NCBI RefSeq assembly: GCF_004791165.1
Contig: NZ_SRUZ01000012.1
Span: 94,367 to 158,366, forward strand
Source: Mesorhizobium sp. M8A.F.Ca.ET.218.01.1.1
GTDB taxonomy: Bacteria; Pseudomonadota; Alphaproteobacteria; Rhizobiales; Rhizobiaceae
Length of the DNA: 64,000 nt
Direction: 5' to 3'
Shown here piece by piece: positions 34,985 through 43,444 of this stretch. Every line of letters begins with the position of its first letter. The first letter of the stretch is position 1. A model generated the notes under the pieces. That model was not told the origin of the DNA and did no database searches. It worked only from the letters and a program-made list of their open reading frames with translations. A program made the translations under genes and the position numbers.

Positions 34985-36151
34985 TTAATTCGCGGCTTTG
35001 GTCGGCTGGTCGCCTTGCGCGGCGGCACCCACGACTTTCGGACCCGTGCCGGCCGGTACGGGTTTGTCGGGCCGCCAAGGCGGAATCGGCACGTCGGCAT
35101 ATTCCTGCGCGCCCTCGTCGAGGATCGCTTTCGGCGCCGGACCGGTGGCGCCGCCGAGGCCGACGGCAACCAGTGTCGGCACATGGTCGAGCTTCTCCCG
35201 ATAGGGCGATTTCGGCACGTCCTTGGCGGCGACGGCTGGCGGCGCCTCGGACTGCTCCGCCTTCGTCTTCTTCTTGCAGACCTCGTCATGCATGTCGTTG
35301 GGCGAGATCAGATCGCCGTAGGGCGCCAGCGTGGTGACGGTGGTCGACCCGGCGGCAGGCGCGTCAAAGCCTTGATCGAGCAGTTTGGCCGCGGTTTCGG
35401 CACGGCTGATCGCCGACTTCTCGCCAAGCACCACCGCCACCAGCGTACGCCCGTTGCGGGTCGCCGAACCGATCATGTTGAAGCCGGACGGGCAGACAAA
35501 GCCGGTCTTCATGCCGTCGGCGCCGGGATAGCGGCCGATCAGGAGATTGTAGTTGGAAATGGCCTTCTTGCCGACCGCGAGCCCCTCGATCGAGAACCAC
35601 GGCGCATATTGCGGAAACTCGCGGCGGATCGCCATCACCAGGATCGAGAGATCGCGCGCCGTCGTATACTGGTCGGGCGAGTAAAGCCCGTTCGGGTTGA
35701 CGAAATGGGTGCCGTTCATGCCGAGCCGGGCCGCCTCGGCGTTCATCCTTTCGGCAAAGGCTGCCTGCGACCCGCCGACATTCTCGCCGACCGCCATGGC
35801 GATGTCATTGGCCGATTTGACCAGCATCATCTTCAGCGCATTGTCGAGCCGCATCACCGAGCCGGGCTTGAAACCCATCTTGCTCGGCGGTTCCCCGGCG
35901 GAATGTTTGGTCACCTTGATCGGCGAATCGAGCTGGACTTCCCCGGCCGCGATCGCCCTGAAGGTCACATAGGCGGTCATCAGCTTGCTGAGCGAGGCTG
36001 GATACCAGCGCTTGAACGCATCCTGATGCTGCAGGATCTGGCCGCTCTTGAGGTCGAAGACCACCACCGGATTGGCCAGCGCCGGCCCAGCCAGGACCGA
36101 CAGCATGATTGCGCCAGCCGGGAATAGTTTGAGGAAATGCCTGTGCCGCAT
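34985..36151 (-). CDS. D-alanyl-D-alanine carboxypeptidase (penicillin-binding protein 5/6 type)
   Basis: Trims terminal D-Ala from peptidoglycan pentapeptides in the periplasm. The protein has 388 residues and a signal peptide (LFPAGAIMLSVLAGPALANP). The three serine-penicillin-binding motifs are present: SLSK (53-56), SAN (113-115) and KTG (215-217). The C-terminal 120 residues are low-complexity and Pro/Lys-rich; no amphipathic PBP5 anchor is evident. ATG at 36151 is chosen for the signal peptide. The CobW gene follows after 4 bases, suggesting one transcript. Confidence 0.9.
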   Translation of the reverse strand: MRHRHFLKLFPAGAIMLSVLAGPALANPVVVFDLKSGQILQHQDAFKRWYPASLSKLMTAYVTFRAIAAGEVQLDSPIKVTKHSAGEPPSKMGFKPGSVMRLDNALKMMLVKSANDIAMAVGENVGGSQAAFAERMNAEAARLGMNGTHFVNPNGLYSPDQYTTARDLSILVMAIRREFPQYAPWFSIEGLAVGKKAISNYNLLIGRYPGADGMKTGFVCPSGFNMIGSATRNGRTLVAVVLGEKSAISRAETAAKLLDQGFDAPAAGSTTVTTLAPYGDLISPNDMHDEVCKKKTKAEQSEAPPAVAAKDVPKSPYREKLDHVPTLVAVGLGGATGPAPKAILDEGAQEYADVPIPPWRPDKPVPAGTGPKVVGAAAQGDQPTKAAN

Positions 36152-36366
36152 GATCGAATCCGAAATCGCCTCTTGCCCTGATTGCCCCTGGCTCCGTAAG
36201 ATTTCGTTACGTGACCGCCAGCATAAGGATCCGACCCTCAAAAACCGGACCGCATTATTGCGGTGCTATTTACCCTATGTGACGCCAACATGGCAAAGCG
36301 CCTGACAATCACGATTCCAAAACATCGGGCTGAAGCCGGCTGCACCAACAACGAAATGGAACCAAC

Positions 36367-37530
36367 ATGCCAATCTTGAACCGCGCCGCCGAAATGCAGG
36401 ACGAAGTCGCCGCATGGCGACAGCATCTGCACCAGACGCCAGAACTGAACTTCGATGTCTTCAAGACGGCGGCCTTCGTCACCGAAAAGCTGAAAGAGTT
36501 CGGCTGCGACGATGTGGTGACCGGCCTCGGCAAGACGGGCGTCGTCGGCATCATCCGCGGCCGTCAGGGGGAAGGCCCCACAATCGGACTGCGCGCCGAC
36601 ATGGACGCGCTGCCGCTCAAGGAGATCACCGGCAAGCCCTACGCGTCGACCGTTCCGGGCAAGATGCATGCCTGCGGCCATGACGGCCACACCGCGATGC
36701 TGCTCGGTGCGGCGAAATATCTCGCCGAGACGCGCAATTTCACGGGCTCCGTGGCGGTCATCTTCCAGCCGGCGGAAGAAGGCGGCGGCGGCGGCAACGA
36801 GATGGTCAAGGACGGCATGATGGAGCGCTTCGATATCGCGAAGGTGTTCGGCATGCACAACATGCCGGGCCTGCCGGTCGGCCAGTTCGCCATCCGTCCA
36901 GGCCCGATCATGGCGGCGACGGCCGAATTCACCATCACCGTGAAAGGCCGGGGCGGCCATGCGGCGATGCCGCACGGCACGATCGACCCGATCGTCATCA
37001 CCAGCCAGCTGGTCGGCGCCTTGCAGACGATCGCCTCGCGCAGCACCGATCCAGTCGAGGCCGTGGTGGTGTCGGTGACCAAGTTCCACGCGGGCGACGC
37101 CTACAACATCATCCCGGAATCGGCCGAGATCGCCGGCACGGTGCGCACGCTGAAGAAGGAGGTGGCCAAGAAATCGGAAGAGCGTATCCGCGCGATCTGC
37201 GCGGGGCTGGCCACCGCCTATGGCGCGACGATCGAGGTCGACTACGACGCGAATTACCCGGTGACGTTCAACCATGCGGATGAGACGGTGTTCGCCAGCG
37301 ACGTGGCCGCCGACGTGGCCGGCGATGCCCAGGTGCACCGCGCGATCCAGCCGGTGATGGGCGGCGAGGACTTCTCCTATATGCTGGAAGCCCGGCCGGG
37401 CGCCTTCATCTTCATCGGCAATGGCGAGACCGCCGGTCTCCACAATCCGGCCTATGATTTCAACGACGAAGCCATCCCGCACGGCATGAGCTATTGGGTA
37501 AAACTGGCGGAGACGGCGCTAGCCGCCTGA
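36367..37530 (+). CDS. M20-family amidohydrolase (hippurate hydrolase-like)
   Basis: A 387-residue M20D metallopeptidase that removes acyl groups from amino acids. Metal-binding blocks are MHACGHDGHTAMLL, FQPAEEGGGGG, and GMHNMPGLPVGQFAIRPGP. The dimerisation domain follows and the C-terminal VMGGEDFSYMLEARPGAF contains another ligand. Candidate substrates include hippurate, N-acetyl-amino acids and indole-3-acetyl conjugates. There is no signal peptide. No neighbour tells the pathway. Confidence 0.9.
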   Translation: MPILNRAAEMQDEVAAWRQHLHQTPELNFDVFKTAAFVTEKLKEFGCDDVVTGLGKTGVVGIIRGRQGEGPTIGLRADMDALPLKEITGKPYASTVPGKMHACGHDGHTAMLLGAAKYLAETRNFTGSVAVIFQPAEEGGGGGNEMVKDGMMERFDIAKVFGMHNMPGLPVGQFAIRPGPIMAATAEFTITVKGRGGHAAMPHGTIDPIVITSQLVGALQTIASRSTDPVEAVVVSVTKFHAGDAYNIIPESAEIAGTVRTLKKEVAKKSEERIRAICAGLATAYGATIEVDYDANYPVTFNHADETVFASDVAADVAGDAQVHRAIQPVMGGEDFSYMLEARPGAFIFIGNGETAGLHNPAYDFNDEAIPHGMSYWVKLAETALAA

Positions 37531-37610
37531 TGCATGTAAAGCGCCGGCCGAATTGCCTTCGGCCGGCCTCTTGGCGAAACGGTCCGAAGCGGCTATGTGT
37601 CGGGCCGCGT

Positions 37611-37687
37611 GGTCCCGTAGCTCAGTAGGATAGAGCGGCAGATTCCTAATCTGTAGGTCACAGGTTCGATTCCTGTCGGGATCACCA
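37611..37687 (+). tRNA. tRNA-Arg (anticodon CCT)
   Basis: 77 bases including the encoded CCA. Acceptor GGTCCCG pairs with CGGGATC (one G-U). The D-arm has AGCTCAGTAGGATAGAGC, the anticodon loop is TTCCTAA (anticodon CCT), and the T-arm is CAGGTTCGATTCCTG. No integrase or direct repeat is nearby. An 8-bp inverted repeat GAGGGTTG/CAACCCTC lies just after (37697-37704/37741-37748). Confidence 0.96.
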
Positions 37688-37765
37688 ACGAAATCAGAGG
37701 GTTGGATTTTCGCGGTGACCACGTCGCACCGTGTTGCAAACAACCCTCATTGATTGTCAACGACT

Positions 37766-38236
37766 TCAACCAGTTGCGGCAGGTCCGGGCGACAAGAACG
37801 CTTCCTGGGACGGTTCCATCGGCTGGCACAGCGCATAGGCCTTCACCAGCGCTGCTTCGGCATCCCTGTGCGTTTGCCGTTTCATGATCGCCTCGGCCTT
37901 GCCGATGACGCAGTCGAAGTAAGTGTCATCGTCATCGGCAAGGGTCGTCTGCGTCATCGCCGCGCTGGCCAGCATGGTGATCGCAACGAGCGTAAGCAGG
38001 CGCACCGGCAGCCGAACCTCGGGCTGGCGTGCATCCTGGTTTGCCGCTGTTCTTTCCGGGACGGCCGGCCGACAGATCTCCCTGACGATCAGCATGAAGT
38101 AGCCGGCTTGCAGCAGGGTTGCGCTGGCGGCGGCCCATGCAAGGGCGACCCATGGCGAACCCGTCCTGAAATAGGCCGCGAGCGCGACGGACGCCGACGT
38201 TGCGGTCATTCCGATGAGAAACTGACGAAAATGCAT
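37766..38236 (-). CDS. SyrA/ExoX-like membrane protein with periplasmic extension
   Basis: A 156-residue protein. The first 60 residues match the exopolysaccharide production repressor family (SyrA/ExoX, PF11089): HFRQFLIGMTATSASVALAA and LLQAGYFMLIV form two helices. Family members act on exopolysaccharide synthesis. After a linker there is a third hydrophobic segment (RLLTLVAITMLASAAMTQTT) and a Cys-containing tail with YFDCVIGKAEAIMKRQ and YALCQPMEPSQ that is not part of SyrA. The ATG at 38236 gives the family N-terminus. The tail may be a secreted domain. Confidence 0.65.
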   Translation of the reverse strand: MHFRQFLIGMTATSASVALAAYFRTGSPWVALAWAAASATLLQAGYFMLIVREICRPAVPERTAANQDARQPEVRLPVRLLTLVAITMLASAAMTQTTLADDDDTYFDCVIGKAEAIMKRQTHRDAEAALVKAYALCQPMEPSQEAFLSPGPAATG

Positions 38237-38374
38237 CGTTGCCAACCGTTGGATGGGGACGGCCTTGTGGCCGCCTCGCCACAGCAGCAAATGCCGTGCC
38301 AGACGTGCTGGCCCATTACGATGCATCTGGTCATTGAACGAGGGAACAACCCGTCGAAACCAATGCCGCAAACG

Positions 38375-38409
38375 AAAATCCCGCCATGGCGAACCATGGC
38401 GGGATTTTT
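38375..38409 (-). terminator. Strong intrinsic terminator after the cupin gene
   Basis: AAATCCCGCCATGG (38376-38389) pairs perfectly with CCATGGCGGGATTT (38394-38407) around CGAA. The T-run continues to 38409 on the plus strand, and AAAA at 38375-38378 gives a U-run for leftward transcripts. It lies 25 bases after the cupin stop and also bounds the SyrA-like gene upstream. It is bidirectional by structure. Confidence 0.85.
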
Positions 38410-38434
38410 CATGCGCGAATGCGATCAGGCCGGC

Positions 38435-38788
38435 TCAGCCGACCCGGACGACGAAATGCTTGGTCACCGGCTCGATGATCTTCCAGGTGCCCTTGAAATC
38501 GGCTTCCACTACGAAGGCGTCGCCGGGGCCCACTTCGATCGGCGTGCCCCCGTCGGGCGTGATGATGATACGGCCGGCGATCATGTGCACGAACTCATAA
38601 TCGGTGTAGGTCGCATGATAGGTGCCGGGCGACGCCCGCCATGTGCCCGATATCACCTTGCCATCCGCGGTCGTGTGCTGGACGGCGGTCTGCATGGTCG
38701 GCTGGCCCTCGACCGCGATCCAGCCAGGCAGATCGCCGGCTTCCGCGTGCTCGACCGCGCCGAATTTGAGAATGGTCTTGTTCGTCAT
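38435..38788 (-). CDS. DUF861-type cupin protein
   Basis: A 117-residue single cupin (Cupin_3/DUF861). The core has GTYHATYTDYEFVHMIAGRI and PGDAFVVEADFKGTWKI. The ATG at 38788 follows GGAGCCCGG. Similar proteins are annotated as ethanolamine utilisation-like or (S)-ureidoglycine aminohydrolase-like cupins, without evidence here. It ends in a strong terminator. Confidence 0.82.
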   Translation of the reverse strand: MTNKTILKFGAVEHAEAGDLPGWIAVEGQPTMQTAVQHTTADGKVISGTWRASPGTYHATYTDYEFVHMIAGRIIITPDGGTPIEVGPGDAFVVEADFKGTWKIIEPVTKHFVVRVG

Positions 38789-38921
38789 GCCGGGCTCCGT
38801 TTGCTTCATATGTTCGAGGTCGGATAGCCGATGCACATGACGGGAGCAATGCCGCGCCATGCTAAACAGGCGCGGCCGCGCATCCGGGCATGCCTCCCGT
38901 TGCCGTGCCGACCTTGAGTCG

Positions 38922-39815
38922 CTACGGTTTATGCGGCGCCGAGACGAGTTCAGCCTTGCGTTGCGCCGTCTCCAGTCCGAGGCCGATGAAGGCGCGCGCG
39001 TGTTTGGCGAGCGCCATATTGTCGGTCCACAGATTGCGCCAGATTGCGGTCTTCTTCGACAGGTTCTCGTCGACGATCTCCGAGGAGAAGGATTCGAAGC
39101 TGAGATCGTCGGCGTAGCCGATTGCGGTCAGCGCATCGAAAATCGCCGCAAAGTCGATGTTGCCGGTGCCGAGGAAGCCGCGATGGCTTTCGCCGATATG
39201 GACATAGCCGATCTTGGCTGCCGCGTGACGGATGGCGAGCCCGACATCGGCCTCCTCGATGTTCATATGGAAGGTGTCGAGATGCAGGAAGATGTTATCC
39301 GACCCGGTGTCCTCGATGAACGCCAGGCCCTGCGCGGCGGTGTTGAGCAGATTGCTTTCGAAGCGGTTGACGATTTCCAGGTTGAGCGTGACGCCGGCCG
39401 CCTTCGCCGTCTCGGCAACCTTGGCCAGCGCCGCGGCGCTGCGGTTCCATTGATCGCGTGTCGGCGCCTCGACCTGCAGCCCATGGCTGGCCGACAGAAT
39501 GCCGGCGACCTTGCCGCCGCCAAGGTCGCGCGTCAACGCGATGGTCTGGTTGAGGATCTCGACGCCGCGCGCGGCGATCGCCTTGTCGGCGCTCGATATG
39601 TCGCCATCACCAGGCAACCCGATGCTGATCGCCACGCCGAGATCAAGATCGGCGATGCGTTTGGCAAGCCCGCCAATATCGACGTCGGCGGGGTCGAGAT
39701 AGGAGAATTCTATCAGGTCGAAACCGGCCTCCTTGGTATTGGCCAGCGTGCGTTCGAGTTCGTGCTGCGCCGAGCCTGCCGACCAGACGAAAGAATGGAT
39801 TCCGATGCGCGACAT
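38922..39815 (-). CDS. Sugar phosphate isomerase/epimerase, tagatose-3-epimerase-like
   Basis: A 297-residue TIM-barrel enzyme of the AP endonuclease 2/xylose-isomerase-like family. Predicted metal ligands match D-tagatose/D-psicose 3-epimerases: E147 (NLEIVNRFE), D180 (LHLDTFHM), H206 (YVHIGESHRG) and E241 (SFESFSSE). The expected reaction is C3 epimerisation of a ketose or ketose phosphate. The start at 39815 follows CCGGAGACGATC. It is the last gene of the sugar ABC operon, 71 bases after the binding-protein gene. The exact sugar is unknown. Confidence 0.83.
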   Translation of the reverse strand: MSRIGIHSFVWSAGSAQHELERTLANTKEAGFDLIEFSYLDPADVDIGGLAKRIADLDLGVAISIGLPGDGDISSADKAIAARGVEILNQTIALTRDLGGGKVAGILSASHGLQVEAPTRDQWNRSAAALAKVAETAKAAGVTLNLEIVNRFESNLLNTAAQGLAFIEDTGSDNIFLHLDTFHMNIEEADVGLAIRHAAAKIGYVHIGESHRGFLGTGNIDFAAIFDALTAIGYADDLSFESFSSEIVDENLSKKTAIWRNLWTDNMALAKHARAFIGLGLETAQRKAELVSAPHKP

Positions 39816-39886
39816 GATCGTCTCCGGCATTGAGGTGGGAGAATGGGTGCGGCCGGATCGCGCCGGCCGCACCAGCCTTGGGAGGC

Positions 39887-40825
39887 TTAGCGGGCCGCGG
39901 TCCAGCCCTTGTAGTCCTTCAGGTTCTCGGCCGTGATCAGCTTCGGGTCGAGCAGCACGGTGGCCTCCGCCGGCTTCTTGCCAGCCAGCAGATCGGCCGC
40001 CATGGTCAGCGACTGGCCGGCCATCACATAGGGATCCTGTGAGGCCGAAGCCTTGATCATCGATTTGCCGGAAGAAAGTTCCTTCTCGATATCCGGCGCG
40101 CCGTCGACCGCGGTGAAGATGAACTCCGAACGATTGAGCTGCTTGGCGGCGAGCTCGGCGCCGATCGCCGTCGGATCGTTGATGGCGAACACCGCGTCGA
40201 TCTTGTCGAAACGGGTCAGCAGCGACTGGAACACTTTCAGGCCGCCGTCGCGCGAACCTTCGGCGTTCTGGTCGTCGGACAGGATCTTGATGTCGGGATG
40301 CTGGGCAAGCACGTTCTTGCAGCCCTTCACACGTTCCAGGATCGACGACGACGCCGGTCCATTGAGGATGACGTAGTCGCCCTTGCCGCCCGTGTGGTCT
40401 ACCAGGTACTGGCAGGCTTCCTCGCCGGCCTTGACGTTGTTGGTCATCACGGTGACATCGGCGCCCGGCGCCGAAACGTCGAAGGCGGCGACGATGATGC
40501 CGGCGGCCTGCGCCTTCTTCACAGCCGGTGCGATCGCCTTGGCATCGACCGCGTTGAGCATGATCACGTCGACGCCGGCAGCGATGAAGGAATCGACCTG
40601 CGAGACCTGCTTGTTGAGGTCGTAGTCGGCCGATACCGATGTCACCTCGACCTTCGGATTGATCTTCTTGGCCGCATCCTCGATGCCCTTGATGGTGGCG
40701 ACGAAGAACGGGTTGCCGAGCAGGCCGACCGAGATGCCGACCTTGTTGAGGTCCTTGGCCGATGCCGGCGCGATGGCGACGGCCGCGAAAGCGGCGCCGC
40801 AGAGCAGTCTGGTGATGATCTTCAT
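39887..40825 (-). CDS. Periplasmic sugar-binding protein (ribose/RbsB type)
   Basis: A 312-residue class I periplasmic binding protein with a signal peptide (LCGAAFAAVAIAPASAKD). It has the type I features VGISVGLLGNPFFVATIKGI, IMLNAVDAKAIAPAVKKAQA and a hinge near DAVFAINDPTAIGAE. It carries the sugar to the permease and ATPase encoded upstream. The sugar is not determined; sugar-alcohol or pentose is likely from the neighbouring kinases and epimerase. Confidence 0.88.
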   Translation of the reverse strand: MKIITRLLCGAAFAAVAIAPASAKDLNKVGISVGLLGNPFFVATIKGIEDAAKKINPKVEVTSVSADYDLNKQVSQVDSFIAAGVDVIMLNAVDAKAIAPAVKKAQAAGIIVAAFDVSAPGADVTVMTNNVKAGEEACQYLVDHTGGKGDYVILNGPASSSILERVKGCKNVLAQHPDIKILSDDQNAEGSRDGGLKVFQSLLTRFDKIDAVFAINDPTAIGAELAAKQLNRSEFIFTAVDGAPDIEKELSSGKSMIKASASQDPYVMAGQSLTMAADLLAGKKPAEATVLLDPKLITAENLKDYKGWTAAR

Positions 40826-40904
40826 TACGCTTACTTCCTCCGATGCACCGCGCCTCTCACGGTGCGTTGCACGAGCCGGTCGTTGATGCCGGCGACCAGG
40901 TCAC

Positions 40905-41903
40905 TCACGTTCTTGCCCCTGCCTGGAGCCGGTAGCGGTCGAGGGCGACCGCCACGATGATGACCAATCCCTTGATGATGTACTGCCAGATGTCCGAGAC
41001 ACCGGCCAAGATGAGCCCGTTGGAGAGCACCGCGATGATCAGCCCGCCGATCAGCGTGCCCCAGATCGAGCCGACGCCGCCGACGAAACTGGTGCCGCCG
41101 AGGATGACGGCGGCGATGGCGTCGAGTTCATAGCTTTGTCCGAGTTGCAGGCCGTTGGCGGCGTAGAGCCGGGCCGCCGACATGGCGCCGCCAAGGCCGG
41201 CGAGCAGACCGGAAACGCCATAGACGAAGAGCAGCACCAACGGCACCTTGATGCCGGTCAGCCGCGCAGCCTCGGCGTTGCCGCCAACGGCGTAGATCCA
41301 GGTGCCGAGCACGGTGCGTTTGAGCACCAGCCAGGACAGCACCACCACCGACAGCGCGATGATGACCAGCCAGGGGATACCGAGCACCGAACCGTTGCCG
41401 ATGAAGTCGAACGGCAGGTCGGAGTTGAACACCGTCGTGTCCTGCCCGAGCAGGCGGGCAACGCCGCGCACGGCGGTCAGCGAACCGAGCGTCACGATGA
41501 ACGGCGGCAGCCTGATATAGGCGACCAGCAACCCGTTGATGAGCCCGAAGCCAAGGCCGACCAGGATGGCCGCCGGCACGCCGAGCAGGCCCCAGTCCGG
41601 CACCAGCGACACCAGCACCGCCACCATCGCGGAGGCGGCAAGGATGGAGCCGACCGACAGGTCGATGCCGCCGGTCAGGATGACGAAGGTCATGCCGGCG
41701 GCAAGCACGATGTTGATCGACGATTGCTGCGTGACGATCAGCAGGTTGGTGCCGGTCAGAAAGCGCGGATTGATGAACTGGAAGCCAGCGGCCAGCAGCA
41801 CCAGCACCGGCAGCATGCCAAGGGCCGCAAGCGCGGTGCGCAGCCGCCGGCTCCTGACCGCCGCTTGATCCACACTCTTCGTCCCGGTCGTCCTGTCTGT
41901 CAT
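40905..41903 (-). CDS. Sugar ABC transporter permease (RbsC type)
   Basis: A 332-residue inner-membrane protein with eight to ten helices. It has the RbsC block VLAAGMTFVILTGGIDLSVG and a C-terminal GTSFVGGVGSIWGTLIGGLI. The ATG at 41903 overlaps the ATPase stop by 4 bases. It is expected to form a homodimer with the two-domain ATPase. A 79-base gap precedes the binding-protein gene. Confidence 0.92.
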   Translation of the reverse strand: MTDRTTGTKSVDQAAVRSRRLRTALAALGMLPVLVLLAAGFQFINPRFLTGTNLLIVTQQSSINIVLAAGMTFVILTGGIDLSVGSILAASAMVAVLVSLVPDWGLLGVPAAILVGLGFGLINGLLVAYIRLPPFIVTLGSLTAVRGVARLLGQDTTVFNSDLPFDFIGNGSVLGIPWLVIIALSVVVLSWLVLKRTVLGTWIYAVGGNAEAARLTGIKVPLVLLFVYGVSGLLAGLGGAMSAARLYAANGLQLGQSYELDAIAAVILGGTSFVGGVGSIWGTLIGGLIIAVLSNGLILAGVSDIWQYIIKGLVIIVAVALDRYRLQAGART

Positions 41904-43444
41904 CGCTGAGACGCTCCCGTCGCAAGTTCCATGATCGCTTCCTGACGAAGCGGCTTGCCTTCCGATGCCGTCACCTCGCCAGCGATCGCGCCATCGCGCA
42001 TCACCAGCACGCGGTCGGCGACGCCGATCACCTCGGGCAATTCGCTGGAGATCATCAGGATGGCGATGCCCTTGTTGGCGAGGTTGTCGATCAGCCGGTA
42101 GATTTCCGACTTGGCGCCGACATCGACGCCGCGGGTCGGCTCGTCGAGGATGACGACCTTCGGCTCCGTCTCCAGCAGGCGCGCGAGCAGCACCTTCTGC
42201 TGGTTGCCGCCCGACAGCGAGCCGGCATTGGCCTGTGCCGAGCCGGTGCGGATGGAGAGGTCGGCAATGGCCTTCGCCGCTCTCCTGTCGGCGGCGGTGA
42301 AATCGCGAAATCCGCCGGCTCGTGCGTCCCTGGCCAGCACGCCCATGCTGATGTTGTCGGAAATCGACATGTCGAGGAACAGGCCGAGTTCCTTGCGGTC
42401 CTCGGTAAGGTAGGCGATGCCGGCATCGAGCGCCTCGCGCGGCGAGCCGATGGTCACGGCCTTGCCGTCGAGTTCCATCGTGCCGGCGCTGCGCTTGTCG
42501 GCGCCGAAGATCAGCCTGGCAAGCTCCGTGCGGCCCGAGCCGACGAGGCCGGCCAGCGCCAGAACCTCGCCGTGGTGGAGGTCGAACGAACAGTTCTTCA
42601 GCAAGTGCGCGTCGGACATGCCGCGCACCGAGAGCGCCACGGCGCGTTTCTCGTCCGGCGGGCGATGATCCTTCTTGTAGAAGGCGGAGAGATCGCGGCC
42701 GACCATCATCGACACCAGCCGCGAGGCGTTGAGGTCGGCGCGCTCCAGCGTACCGACATAGCCGCTGTCGCGCAGCACGCTGACGCGGTCGGCGAGTTGG
42801 TAGACCTCTTCCATGCGATGGCTGATGTAGATGATGGCGATGCCTTGCGCCTTCAGCGTCGCGATCACCTCGAACAGCCGGTCGGTCTCGCGCGAGGTCA
42901 GCGACGTGGTCGGCTCGTCCATGACGATGATGCGCGCATTCGTCGACAGCGCCCGGGCGATCTCGACCAGCTGGCGCTCGCCGAGCGACAGGCTGGAAAC
43001 CAGGGCACGCGCCGAGAAGGCGACGCCGAGCCGGTCGACGATCTCGGCAGCGCGCCGGTTGCACTGGTCCCGGTCGACGACGCCGAAGCGCCGCGGCTCG
43101 TTGCCGAGGAAGATGTTCTGCGCCACCGTCAGGTTCGGCGCCAGCGACAGCTCCTGGTAGATCACCGCGATGCCGGCCGCGCGAGCCTTGATCGGATCGC
43201 CGGTCGCGGCGGGCGCGCCATCGATCAGGATCTCGCCGCCGGGGTCCGGCCGATAGGCGCCCGACAGCACCTTCATCAGCGTCGACTTGCCGGCGCCGTT
43301 CTCGCCCATCAGCGCGTGCAATTCGCCGGCGTGGACGCTGAGCGAGACGTCCTGCAGGGCGCGGATCGCGCCGAAGGTCTTCGAGATGTGGCGCATCTCC
43401 AGCACCGGCTGGCGTGTCGTCTGCATTTGGACTGCCGCGCTCAT
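41900..43444 (-). CDS. Sugar ABC transporter ATP-binding protein (RbsA type, two domains)
   Basis: A 514-residue ATPase with tandem nucleotide-binding domains. The first has Walker A GENGAGKSTL, signature SLSLGERQ and Walker B IIVMDEPTTSLT. The second has a degenerate Walker A (AGLVGSGRTEL), the LSGGNQQK signature and Walker B VVILDEPTRGVDV, which is normal for this family. Its start overlaps the FGGY kinase stop by 4 bases. It drives uptake of a monosaccharide. Confidence 0.93.
   Translation of the reverse strand: MSAAVQMQTTRQPVLEMRHISKTFGAIRALQDVSLSVHAGELHALMGENGAGKSTLMKVLSGAYRPDPGGEILIDGAPAATGDPIKARAAGIAVIYQELSLAPNLTVAQNIFLGNEPRRFGVVDRDQCNRRAAEIVDRLGVAFSARALVSSLSLGERQLVEIARALSTNARIIVMDEPTTSLTSRETDRLFEVIATLKAQGIAIIYISHRMEEVYQLADRVSVLRDSGYVGTLERADLNASRLVSMMVGRDLSAFYKKDHRPPDEKRAVALSVRGMSDAHLLKNCSFDLHHGEVLALAGLVGSGRTELARLIFGADKRSAGTMELDGKAVTIGSPREALDAGIAYLTEDRKELGLFLDMSISDNISMGVLARDARAGGFRDFTAADRRAAKAIADLSIRTGSAQANAGSLSGGNQQKVLLARLLETEPKVVILDEPTRGVDVGAKSEIYRLIDNLANKGIAILMISSELPEVIGVADRVLVMRDGAIAGEVTASEGKPLRQEAIMELATGASQR

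Noticed and set aside
37611..37750. tRNA-Arg as an integration site
   Set aside because: No integrase, no direct repeat of the tRNA 3' end and no composition change were found. The 8-bp inverted repeat after it is too short to argue for an element.
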